From contig JAXFQY010000103.1 in NCBI GenBank assembly GCA_034178705.1, positions 1-33,374 of the forward strand: a stretch of 33,374 nt of DNA, read 5' to 3'. Within the stretch, counting starts at the first letter, position 1, and every line of letters begins with the position of its first letter. The position numbers and the translations under genes are program-made. Positions 1 through 8,028 of the stretch are shown here, in pieces. The DNA is from RUG12395 sp034178705. GTDB taxonomy: Bacteria > Bacillota > Clostridia > Oscillospirales > CAG-272. The notes under the pieces are model-generated. The model made no database searches and was not told where the DNA came from. It saw only the letters and a program-made list of their open reading frames with translations.

Positions 1-2
1 TT

Positions 3-509
3 ACGATTTCACAGATGAAGGCAAAGCTCCGCCGCGTTGATGCCAAAAAGCTCGGTCTGATTGTGATCGACTATCTGCAGCTCATGAAAGGGGATAAAAA
101 ATACGACTCCCGTCAGAACGAGGTCGCGGATATTTCCCGTAATCTTAAACTGATGGCAAAGGATTTCGGCGTGCCGATTATCTGCTGCGCACAGCTTTCC
201 CGTAACCCGGAGAGCCGGAAAAGCTCGGAGGGCGGTCATCGTCCGATGCTGAGCGACCTGCGCGAGTCCGGTTCCATCGAGCAGGACGCCGATATGGTTA
301 TGCTTCTGTATTCGGATGAATATTATGATCTGACGAAGGAAGAGCGCGCAATGACCCGTATTTTTGAAGTGATTGTGGCAAAAAACCGTCACGGTGAGAC
401 GAAAACGGTCAAAATGGGATGGGTACCGCAGTTCACAAAGTTCCGCACACTTCTGCCGGAAGACGAGGAAAAGCTGCTTGCCGAGAAGCAGCAGCGTGAG
501 CAGGGTTGA
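3..509 (+). CDS. dnaB: Replicative DNA helicase DnaB, C-terminal part (5' end outside window)
   Basis: The frame is open from the left edge, so this is the 3' end of a longer gene. The visible 168 residues match the RecA-like ATPase domain of DnaB, the hexameric helicase that unwinds DNA at the replication fork. Seen: the Walker B strand LIVIDYLQLM, the segment SRNLKLMAKDFGVPIICCAQLSR, the sensor-type stretch SDLRESGSIEQDADMVMLL, and the C-terminal VAKNRHGETKTV that carries the arginine-finger region. The protein ends with a Lys/Glu/Gln-rich tail. Walker A and the N-terminal domain lie outside the window. tilS follows after 12 bases. dnaB next to tilS-hpt-ftsH fits Firmicute chromosomes. The ATG at 15 is internal and is not the true start. 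Confidence 0.95.
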   Translation, partial: TISQMKAKLRRVDAKKLGLIVIDYLQLMKGDKKYDSRQNEVADISRNLKLMAKDFGVPIICCAQLSRNPESRKSSEGGHRPMLSDLRESGSIEQDADMVMLLYSDEYYDLTKEERAMTRIFEVIVAKNRHGETKTVKMGWVPQFTKFRTLLPEDEEKLLAEKQQREQG

Positions 510-521
510 CGGTGACCTGAG

Positions 522-1941
522 ATGCTGACGGAAAAAATCCGGACCGCGGACGCGCGGTTCGGTATGCTTGCGGAAGGGTGCGGCGTGCTGGCTGCTTTTT
601 CGGGCGGACCGGATTCCTGCGCCATGCTTGACGCGCTGTGGCGGCTGTCCCGGGAGCGGGGGTTTTTCCTCAGTGCCGCTCATGTCAATCATTTGCTGCG
701 CGGAGAGGATTCCGAACGGGACGAGACCTTTTGCCGTGATTTCTGTCGGGAACGGAAGATTCCTCTCGAGGTGCGGCGAATCGATGTTGCTGCTCTTGCG
801 CGGGAGCGGGGCAAGGGAATTGAGGAAACCGCGCGCGAGGTACGCTACGCTTTTTTTTGACGAAGTGCTTACCCACAGCCCTGTACTGGACCGTGTTGCC
901 ACCGCGCACACGGCGGATGACAGTGCGGAAACGGTTTTGTTTCATATGATGCGCGGTACGGGTCTACGCGGGCTTGGCGGCATTCCGCCGGTGCGCGGCA
1001 GGGTGATCCGTCCGTTGATTTTTGCGACCCGTGAAGAGGTTGTGACCTATTGCCGGGAGCATGAAATTTCATACAGAATCGATGCGACAAATGCGGATAC
1101 CGTCTATGCGCGGAACTTTATCCGTGCGGAACTCATGCCGCGGCTTTCCTCCCTTTACGGAAACGCAGCGGAGCGTATCGGCAGAATGTCGGAAACGCTC
1201 CGGGAGGATGAGGATTATCTTACCGCCGAGGCGGAGCGGGTTTACACCGCTCTCGGCGGCGGCAGTGTGCTTGCCAGGGATGCGCTGACGGCGCTCCATC
1301 CCGCGGTCCGCGGGCGCGTACTCCGTCTGGCATACAGTTGTGCCGGAGGAGAAGGGCTGGAAAAGACGCATTTGGATGCGATCGCTACGCTTCTTTCCGG
1401 TCGGGAGCCTGCCGGACTTTCCCTGCCGGGCGGCATCCTTCTGCGCGCGGAGCGCAACACGATCCGCTTTCTGGCTCCCGGGAAGGACTCCCCTCTTCCG
1501 AAGCCGTTTCCTCTTTCGCTTCAGGAGGGAGAAAACCGCGTAAGCTGCGGTTCGGTCTGGCTTTTTCCCCACGACGGAAAAAAAGAATGCGAAAGGCTGA
1601 AAAAAATTTACAATTTGTTTATATATCGGGCATTCGACTGTGATAAAATAAAAGGCAATGTTTTTGTACGGACTCGTCTGCCCGGTGACCGTATCCGCTT
1701 CGGCGGGATGACGCGGCGGCTGAAAAAACTGCTTTGCGCCGCTCGCCTGACGCAGGCGGAGCGGGATGCTCTGCCCGTCCTCTGCGACGGAGACGGAGTG
1801 CTTTGGGTTCCCGGCTTTCCGCCGCGGGACGGCACAGAGGCGTCTGCGCAGTGCGCGGCACCGGTTTTTATAGGCTATGCAAGGGACCCGGACGGGACCG
1901 CAAAATCGGAGGACTTTCTCGATGGACAATCAGACCAATGA
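522..1941 (+). CDS. tilS: tRNA(Ile)-lysidine synthetase TilS, interrupted by a one-base frameshift
   Basis: TilS modifies C34 of the CAU-anticodon tRNA-Ile to lysidine using ATP and is normally essential. The first frame (522-860, 112 residues) has the PP-loop SGGPDS at residues 27-32 and then runs into a stop. The continuation is in the next frame from about 850 and has the family signature HTADDSAET, the RNFIRAELMPRL segment and a C-terminal lysidine-synthetase domain. The break is at eight T residues (851-858). With seven T the reading would be YAFFDEVL and one protein of 472 residues, a normal length. The cause could be a sequencing error, a true mutation, or slippage on the T run. The ATG at 522 follows the dnaB stop by 12 bases with only a weak ribosome site. 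The 3' end overlaps hpt by 20 bases. Confidence 0.9.
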
Positions 1942-2464
1942 AATCAACCATATTTTAATCAGCAGTGAGGAGCTGGACCGGATCACAACCGGGCTGGCGG
2001 AACGCATCAGCCGCGATTATGAAGGAAAAAATCTTCTTCTCCTCGGAATTCTCAAGGGTTCGGTCATTTTCATGTGTGACGTGATGCGGAAACTGTCGAT
2101 TCCTGCTGAGATCGAATTCATGAAGGTATCTTCTTACGGTGCCGGTACCGTTTCTTCCGGGCGACTGCAAATTCATCTGGATGTGATGCGTAAAAATCTT
2201 GAAAAATGCGATATACTTGTAGTGGAGGACATCATCGACAGCGGCCGGACTCTGGATCAGGTTGTCTCCCATCTGAAGGAGCGCGGCGCGCGTTCGGTGC
2301 GTACCGTTACGCTTCTTGACAAGCCCTCCAGACGTGAGGTAGCTTTTACCCCGGATTATGTCGGACGGGAAATTCCCGATTATTTCGTTGTCGGTTACGG
2401 ACTCGACTACGATGAAAAATACCGCACACTCCCCTTTATCGGGATTCCGGATTTCGCACTCTGA
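1922..2464 (+). CDS. hpt: Hypoxanthine phosphoribosyltransferase
   Basis: A purine salvage enzyme that joins hypoxanthine (or guanine) to PRPP, giving IMP or GMP, in the cytoplasm. Seen: the LKGS loop at residues 44-47, the flexible-loop segment SSYGAGTVSSG, and the PRPP-binding motif VVEDIIDSGRTL at 100-111. The length of 180 residues is normal for the family. The start is set by GGAGG at 1908-1912, nine bases before the ATG. An upstream in-frame ATG at 1877 lies inside tilS and has no comparable site. The gene overlaps the end of tilS by 20 bases, so the two are probably translationally coupled. The order tilS-hpt-ftsH is classical in Firmicutes. Confidence 0.96.
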   Translation: MDNQTNEINHILISSEELDRITTGLAERISRDYEGKNLLLLGILKGSVIFMCDVMRKLSIPAEIEFMKVSSYGAGTVSSGRLQIHLDVMRKNLEKCDILVVEDIIDSGRTLDQVVSHLKERGARSVRTVTLLDKPSRREVAFTPDYVGREIPDYFVVGYGLDYDEKYRTLPFIGIPDFAL

Positions 2465-2522
2465 TCCGACGCCGCGCGCCGGTCTGAAAATAAATGAATA
2501 AAAGAAAAGGCATGGTTTTCGG

Positions 2523-4586
2523 ATGAAAAGCAATTTCAGAACGATAATTCTTTATCTTGTACTTATCGCGGTGATCCTGACGGTCGTCACGATGGTGCTT
2601 GGCGGGACAAAAAAAGAGGAGATGGTTTACAGCGATATCTATGACCTCTTCTCTGAGGAACGGGTCCGCTCTTTTACCGTGGATGAGGACGCACAGCTGA
2701 CCCTTGTAGTCCGGTCGGAAACAGAGCCGGATAACAAGAACCGAGACCAACTGGTTCGCTTCCGCCTGCTTGATTACGAGCTTTTCCGCGATCAGATCGT
2801 AGAGGGAATGGTTCTCGGGGAAGACGGACAGTATGCAAGGGGCGTGATTGAAGAGTATAACTTCAAGGAGCCGAAGGTTGTCTACGCCTGGATGCAGTAT
2901 CTGCCGTATCTCATTATGATTGTTCTTTTCGTCGGTCTCTGGATTTATATGATGAATCAGGCGACGGGCGGGAAAAATTCCAAAATCGGCGGCTTCGGAA
3001 GAGCAAAGGCGAAGCTTGGCTCAGCCGAAAAGAATAAAGTCCGCTTTTCGGATGTTGCCGGCGCTGATGAGGAGAAAGAGGAGCTTGCAGAAATTGTGGA
3101 GTTCCTGAAAAATCCGGCACGCTTCCAGGAGCTGGGGGCCAAGATTCCGCACGGTGTCCTGCTTGTCGGCCCTCCGGGTACTGGTAAGACCCTGCTTGCC
3201 AAGGCGGTGGCCGGGGAGGCGGGTGTTCCGTTTTACTCCATTTCGGGTTCCGATTTCGTTGAAATGTATGTCGGTGTCGGTGCGTCGCGTGTCCGGGATC
3301 TGTTTGAGACGGCAAAGCGCAACCCCGCAAGCATTATTTTCATTGATGAGATTGATGCAGTCGGTCGTCACCGCGGCGCCGGTCTCGGCGGCGGTCATGA
3401 CGAACGGGAGCAGACACTGAACCAGCTTCTTGTTGAGATGGACGGCTTTGAGACGCACGACGGTGTGATTGTAATCGCTGCAACCAACCGCCCTGATATC
3501 CTCGATCCTGCGTTGCTGCGTCCGGGACGCTTCGACCGTCAGGTCACCGTCAACTATCCGGATCTCAACGGCAGAGAAGCCATTCTGCGTGTTCATGCAC
3601 GCAATAAGCCGCTTGAAAAGACCGTGGATCTTCACCGTGTTGCCCAGACAACGGTCGGCTTTACTGGTGCGGATCTTGCCAACCTGCTGAATGAGGCTGC
3701 GCTGCTTGCCGCAAGGAAGCGGAAAGCATTGATCGGTATGAATGATATCGAGGAGGCTTCCCTCAAGATCATTGTCGGCACTCCGAAAAAGTCAATGGTG
3801 ATCAAGGAGGATGAGAAGCGCAAAACCGCTTATCATGAGGCGGGACATGCGATTGTTGCCCACTTCATGAAGACACAGGACCCGGTCAGCTATATTTCCA
3901 TCGTTCCGAGCGGACGCGCTCTCGGCTATACGCTTACTCCGCCGACCGAGGATAAATACAGCCAATATCGCAATGCCATGAGCGAGGAGATCTCCATGCT
4001 GCTCGGCGGACGTGTCGCGGAAGCAATCGTTTTTGACGATATTTCCGCCGGTGCTTCCAATGATATTACCCGCGCGACACAGATTGCACGCAAAATGGTC
4101 ATGCGCTTTGGTATGAGCGATGAGCTGGGACCGATCGTTTTCGGTTCCGAGCATAGTGAGGACGAGGTCGTCCTCGGCAGAGATTTCTCCAATGAACGCA
4201 ATTATTCCGAGGAGACGGCGGCAAAAATCGATGCAGAAATTCGCCGTATTATTGAGGAAGCTTACGCGGCATCCGAAAAAATTCTGAAGGAGCACCGCGA
4301 CAAGCTTGACTTTATCGCAGCGTTTCTTGTCAAAAATGAGTCGATGGATGCAGAACAGTTCCGGGCGGCGATGGACGGTAATCCCTCTGTAGAGGAGCTG
4401 GAAGCTATGACCGCGGAGAAGCGCCGTGTGAGTGAGGAAGAAAATGAAGCGCGCCGCAAAGCGGAGGAAGCGGAAAAGGCTGCCCGTGCCGCGAAGGAAG
4501 CGGCAGAGCGAAATGCCGAACAGCAGAATGGCGAGCCGCCGAGCTTCGGCTTCTACGGAACGGATGACACCGAAAGGAAGCACTGA
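2523..4586 (+). CDS. ftsH: ATP-dependent zinc metalloprotease FtsH
   Basis: Membrane-anchored hexameric AAA+ protease that degrades misfolded membrane proteins and short-lived regulators. The 687 residues show a first membrane segment at about 7-27, a short extracytoplasmic domain, and a second segment at about 125-145. These are followed by Walker A GPPGTGKT (216-223), Walker B FIDEID (about 273-278), the second region of homology with NRPDILDPALLRPGRFDR, and the zinc motif HEAGH (438-442). The last 60 or so residues are a Glu/Lys/Ala-rich charged tail predicted to be coiled coil. The ATG overlaps, as ATGA, the stop of a 10-codon ORF (2494-2526). An AAAAGG about 12 bases upstream is the only ribosome site seen. 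The next gene begins one base after the stop. Confidence 0.97.
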   Translation: MKSNFRTIILYLVLIAVILTVVTMVLGGTKKEEMVYSDIYDLFSEERVRSFTVDEDAQLTLVVRSETEPDNKNRDQLVRFRLLDYELFRDQIVEGMVLGEDGQYARGVIEEYNFKEPKVVYAWMQYLPYLIMIVLFVGLWIYMMNQATGGKNSKIGGFGRAKAKLGSAEKNKVRFSDVAGADEEKEELAEIVEFLKNPARFQELGAKIPHGVLLVGPPGTGKTLLAKAVAGEAGVPFYSISGSDFVEMYVGVGASRVRDLFETAKRNPASIIFIDEIDAVGRHRGAGLGGGHDEREQTLNQLLVEMDGFETHDGVIVIAATNRPDILDPALLRPGRFDRQVTVNYPDLNGREAILRVHARNKPLEKTVDLHRVAQTTVGFTGADLANLLNEAALLAARKRKALIGMNDIEEASLKIIVGTPKKSMVIKEDEKRKTAYHEAGHAIVAHFMKTQDPVSYISIVPSGRALGYTLTPPTEDKYSQYRNAMSEEISMLLGGRVAEAIVFDDISAGASNDITRATQIARKMVMRFGMSDELGPIVFGSEHSEDEVVLGRDFSNERNYSEETAAKIDAEIRRIIEEAYAASEKILKEHRDKLDFIAAFLVKNESMDAEQFRAAMDGNPSVEELEAMTAEKRRVSEEENEARRKAEEAEKAARAAKEAAERNAEQQNGEPPSFGFYGTDDTERKH

Positions 4587-4587
4587 T

Positions 4588-6147
4588 ATGATGAAGGAGA
4601 GAAAGCCGATCTTTCATTTTGTGATTTTTGCGCTCTTTCTCTGCCTTCAGGCATGTGTGGTTTTTTCATTGCCGCTTTTTGGAGATGATTATTACTACGC
4701 GACCTTTACGGATTCCGCGGAGCGGTTTCTCTCGGAAAACATCAAGCATTATCAGGAGGTGAACGGGCGTGCGCTCGTTCACCTCTTTGATGAACTTCTG
4801 CTTTCTGACCGGACACTGACCTTGTTCGGCATCGTGGATCTGCTTGCGATCGGGGCAGCGGTTTTCTTTGCAGCGGCCATTGCCGCAAAGTGCTGGAGCA
4901 GAGGCTTTTTCAGCCGCCGCTTTTCTGTTGCTCTGCCAACTGCATGTCTGATGTTTACCATTCTGGATATTCCTATGTTACGCGGAACCGCTTATTGGGC
5001 GACCGGTGCGGCAAATTATCTTTTCCCGATGACCCTGCTGATGATTTTTTCGTATTTTATCTTGGCTGCGGTCGAACGGAGAAAAATGCCGCGGGCAGCG
5101 GCGATTCTGCTTCCGCTCTGCGCGTTTCTGATCGGGGAATCGACCGAACAGGCATCGGCAGCGGTTTGCGCTGTTGCCCTTTTCTCGGTTTGGCGCGGAA
5201 CGGGCATCCCGAAAGAAGCGGAGGGACGGAAACGGGTGCTTTGTACCGCCTGCCTTTCTCTTGCGCTCGGTGCAGCTGGCTTCGCCATTCTCTTTCTTGC
5301 GCCCGGGAATGCGGTTCGGACGACCTACTATCCGGATTTTTACGCGCAACCGCTTCTTTCCCGACTGAAAGAGAATCTGAAAATTGTTTTGAACTACAAT
5401 ATCGGGATGTGGAGCGGCGCCGCTTTCAACGCCGTCACGCTGACGGTGCTTGCGGTGTATGCTGCGGTGGCGGCAAAACGGCGGGGAATGGAGCGCACTG
5501 CGCGAACGGCAGGTTTCCTGCTTCCGGTATCTTTTCTTGCTGTTTTGCATTTTCTTGTCCTGCGTCTGACCGGATCCGACGATACAGTGGCATGGGGGGA
5601 GTCCTTTGCCTTGACCGGTTTTTCGCTTCTTGCCGTTCTCTGCCTCTATCTTCTGGTTTTTTTCGCGCGCGACAAGACCTTTTATCCGCCGGCCTTTCTT
5701 TTGCTCGCCTGTGCCCTGCAGGGAGCCATGCTGTTTTCTCCGGAAATCGGACAGCGTACCTCCCTTTGCTCCTCTCTTCTTCTGATTGTTCCGGTGGCGG
5801 AAGCGGCGGGCGTGCTGTTCGAAGAAGGGCTTCGGAAGGGAACTGCCGCACGCATTCTCACGGTCGGGTGCTTTTCCGCGGTTTGTGCGGCTCAGCTGCT
5901 CTGCGGAGCAGACACGGCACGGCGCTATCTTGAAAATGTTCCCGCTTACCGGGAAAATGCACGCTGTGTTGAAGAATGGAAGGCAGCGAACGATCCGGAT
6001 GCCCCCCTGATTTTTGTTCATCCCAGGAATGAACAGTATCACTATATTCTGCCGTATGAAAGCCCGTATCATGCTATGTGGTATAAAATACTGAACGGAA
6101 TTCCGCAGGAAACAGAAATCCGGTATGATTGGATGAACGGAGACTGA
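4588..6147 (+). CDS. Polytopic membrane protein, DUF6056-like (possible GT-C type glycosyltransferase)
   Basis: A 519-residue protein with about 10-12 hydrophobic segments. The first segment (about residues 8-30) is followed by LFGDDYYYATF, an acidic pair in the first outside loop, and then by EVNGRALVHLFDELLL. This layout resembles the DUF6056 and GtrII-like families and, more loosely, GT-C glycosyltransferases, whose catalytic acid sits in the first extracytoplasmic loop. The family call is from memory of the pattern. The C-terminal 60 residues are soluble (VHPRNEQYHYILPYESPYHAMWYK). AAAGGAAG at 4573-4580 precedes paired ATGs at 4588 and 4591; either could be used. The gene begins one base after the ftsH stop, so it is probably cotranscribed with ftsH, an unusual partner. 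A terminator follows near 6227. Confidence 0.65.
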   Translation: MMKERKPIFHFVIFALFLCLQACVVFSLPLFGDDYYYATFTDSAERFLSENIKHYQEVNGRALVHLFDELLLSDRTLTLFGIVDLLAIGAAVFFAAAIAAKCWSRGFFSRRFSVALPTACLMFTILDIPMLRGTAYWATGAANYLFPMTLLMIFSYFILAAVERRKMPRAAAILLPLCAFLIGESTEQASAAVCAVALFSVWRGTGIPKEAEGRKRVLCTACLSLALGAAGFAILFLAPGNAVRTTYYPDFYAQPLLSRLKENLKIVLNYNIGMWSGAAFNAVTLTVLAVYAAVAAKRRGMERTARTAGFLLPVSFLAVLHFLVLRLTGSDDTVAWGESFALTGFSLLAVLCLYLLVFFARDKTFYPPAFLLLACALQGAMLFSPEIGQRTSLCSSLLLIVPVAEAAGVLFEEGLRKGTAARILTVGCFSAVCAAQLLCGADTARRYLENVPAYRENARCVEEWKAANDPDAPLIFVHPRNEQYHYILPYESPYHAMWYKILNGIPQETEIRYDWMNGD

Positions 6148-6226
6148 CAGAGACTTCCCGGAAAGAGAAACTCGCGGGGAGCGTTTTTGGTGGTATGCAG
6201 TTTCCTTCAAAGAGACCAAGAGAAAG

Positions 6227-6256
6227 ATCCGGTTGCTCTGACCGGATTTTTCTTTT
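6227..6256 (+). terminator. Rho-independent terminator after the ftsH-membrane protein operon
   Basis: Seven-base perfect stem ATCCGGT / ACCGGAT with a 7-base loop, followed by TTTTCTTTT. The preceding AGAAAG can extend the stem into the T run with one G-T pair. It lies 80 bases after the membrane protein stop. Confidence 0.85.
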
Positions 6257-6308
6257 GGTGGCTGAAGACAGTGATCTCTCTGTGATTCCCTGAATAGAAA
6301 ACGCTCCA

Positions 6309-6369
6309 GCTTCCCGGCGTTTGCGAAGGCTTACTATGAAAAACACGGTGCCTTCCGTTCTCGGGAAGC
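6309..6369. repeat. Interrupted inverted repeat directly upstream of the mutarotase promoter
   Basis: Outer arms GCTTCCCG (6309-6316) and CGGGAAGC (6362-6369) and inner arms GAAGGC (6325-6330) and GCCTTC (6350-6355) are perfect complements. Unequal internal loops separate them, and the terminal loop is 19 bases. The right outer arm ends four bases before the -35 box at 6373. There is no T run, so it is a poor terminator. It may be a regulatory dyad or chance. Confidence 0.35.
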
Positions 6370-6372
6370 CTC

Positions 6373-6401
6373 TTGACTTCCGAAATAGGGAAAGGTATAA
6401 T
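6373..6401 (+). promoter_or_regulatory. Sigma-A type promoter for the mutarotase-HAD-GH43 operon
   Basis: TTGACT at 6373-6378, a 17-base spacer and TATAAT at 6396-6401. Transcription would start near 6408, leaving a leader of about 58 bases before the ATG at 6466, with AAAGGAG at 6451-6457. Confidence 0.85.
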
Positions 6402-6465
6402 AACGGTATATTAACAGAAAATCAGCGGCGTTTGGGACACCGCAGCCTGAAAAGGAGACCTAATC

Positions 6466-7308
6466 ATGCTTAAAAATGTTGTGACGATCCGCGGCGGAGA
6501 CTGGGAGGCGGATATTCTTCCGGAAACGGGTGCCAATCCCGTACGGCTTACCTTCAGGGGGGAGGCGGTTCTTCGTCCCCTTGAGGATAAATCGGTTCTT
6601 GCAGTGAATCCGTTTCTGTGGGGCAGTCCGATTCTGATCCCGGCTAATCGCACGGATGGCGGCCGGTTTTCTTTTGACGGAAGAGAGTATCACCTTCCGC
6701 TTAACGAGGCTCGTCTGAACAACAATCTGCATGGCATGATGTATACGCTCGCATTTCCGACAGAAAAAAAGGGGGACAACACGGCGGTGTCCGAATATGA
6801 AAACCGGGGGGAGGCCTATCCGTTTCCTTTCCGAATTCGCGTCACGGCTTCTGTGGGGGAAGGGGGCTTTTCCCGTCACTTTGAGATTACCAATACCGGG
6901 GTGAGCGATATGCCGCTGACCTTTGCTCTCCACACGACCTTTACGGAACGCCCAGTCCGCGTGCCGCTTGGTCTTGCTCATCGCCGCAACGAGCGTCACA
7001 TTCCGCTTTACTACGGGGAGCTGAATGAAACCGAGAAAAAAATCTGTGAAGGAATCGATCCGAACGGTGTTCCGATCAGTGGTTATTATACGATGGCAGG
7101 GCATGTGGCACAGATCGGCGAATACGAGCTGTCCGTGTCTGACAACTTCGATCATTGGATTCTGTTCAATAAGGATGGAAAACAGGGATATATCTGTGTG
7201 GAGCCTCAGGCGGGACGTTCCAACGGTTTGAACGACGGGGGATATATCCGTCTTTCTCCCGGGCAGACCGAGGTATTTACCACACGGATTGCAAGGAGGA
7301 AGAAATGA
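6466..7308 (+). CDS. Aldose 1-epimerase (mutarotase) family protein
   Basis: Galactose-mutarotase-like superfamily, which interconverts the alpha and beta anomers of aldoses in the cytoplasm. The 280 residues show GSPILIPANR (53-62, with the sugar-binding Asn-Arg), LHG with His89, ALHTTF with the candidate catalytic His156, and VEPQAG with the candidate catalytic Glu246. These are the landmarks of the family. No signal peptide is seen. The start has AAAGGAG nine bases upstream and its own consensus promoter. The stop overlaps the next gene as ATGA. Being first in an operon with a HAD phosphatase and a surface GH43-like protein suggests a role in using sugars released outside the cell. The exact substrate cannot be read from the sequence. 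Confidence 0.9.
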   Translation: MLKNVVTIRGGDWEADILPETGANPVRLTFRGEAVLRPLEDKSVLAVNPFLWGSPILIPANRTDGGRFSFDGREYHLPLNEARLNNNLHGMMYTLAFPTEKKGDNTAVSEYENRGEAYPFPFRIRVTASVGEGGFSRHFEITNTGVSDMPLTFALHTTFTERPVRVPLGLAHRRNERHIPLYYGELNETEKKICEGIDPNGVPISGYYTMAGHVAQIGEYELSVSDNFDHWILFNKDGKQGYICVEPQAGRSNGLNDGGYIRLSPGQTEVFTTRIARRKK

Positions 7309-7997
7309 TCCGCGGCGTGGTTTTCGACCTGGATCATACGCTCTCCGACCGTTACGGAACAATCTGTGAAATTGCCAAAAACCTACGCGGAACTTTTCGT
7401 ATTGCCGAGGGTGTCGACGATGCGCAACTGACCAAAACGTGGATTGAACTGGACAAGCGGTATGTCCATTTCGGGTTTCAGAAGGTTTACACGGCTTTTG
7501 CCTCCTCCGGTCTTTTTGCAGAGCCGTGTCCGACTGTCGACGATTTTGTAAAATTTCACAGGGAACAGTTTTCAAGAATCGCAGTTCCTCTTCCTTATAT
7601 TCTTCCTCTTTTTGAAACACTGAGAACCCGCGGATTGAAACTGGGGCTGATTACGAATGGGGAAGCCTTTGTACAGCGAAGCAAGCTGCACCTGCTCGGT
7701 TTGGAGAATCGCTTTGATAAGGTTTTAATCGGTGGGGAGTTCGGAATTCAGAAGCCGCACCATGAGATTTTTGACGCTATGTCGGATTCTCTCGGAATTC
7801 CCGCCGAGCAGTTGATGTATGTCGGGGATAATCCCGTAAACGATGTGAAGGGCAGCCGCGGGGCAGGATATACTCCCGTTTGGGTCCGTACAATTCCGCA
7901 TTGGTCTTTTCCGGATATCCGGATGCCGCGGTACCGCATCAATACTGTTGCGGAGCTTATGAATTTCGATTTTGACTCAATTGAGCACGCCGATTGA
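7305..7997 (+). CDS. HAD superfamily hydrolase (phosphatase)
   Basis: A 230-residue cytoplasmic haloacid-dehalogenase-fold phosphatase. All four HAD motifs are visible: DLDHT with the nucleophile Asp8 and the acid Asp10, LITNG (motif II), the Lys of FGIQKPHHEIF (motif III), and GDNPVNDVKG (motif IV). The alpha-helical cap between motifs I and II places it in subclass IA, near YjjG-, PpaX- or phosphoglycolate-phosphatase-like enzymes. The substrate is probably a sugar phosphate or nucleotide but is not determined. The ATG overlaps the mutarotase stop by four bases, so the two are translationally coupled. The large GH43-like gene follows 31 bases after its stop. Confidence 0.9.
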   Translation: MIRGVVFDLDHTLSDRYGTICEIAKNLRGTFRIAEGVDDAQLTKTWIELDKRYVHFGFQKVYTAFASSGLFAEPCPTVDDFVKFHREQFSRIAVPLPYILPLFETLRTRGLKLGLITNGEAFVQRSKLHLLGLENRFDKVLIGGEFGIQKPHHEIFDAMSDSLGIPAEQLMYVGDNPVNDVKGSRGAGYTPVWVRTIPHWSFPDIRMPRYRINTVAELMNFDFDSIEHAD

Positions 7998-8028
7998 TTG
8001 TTGCTTTATGCATGAAAGGAAATTCAAA

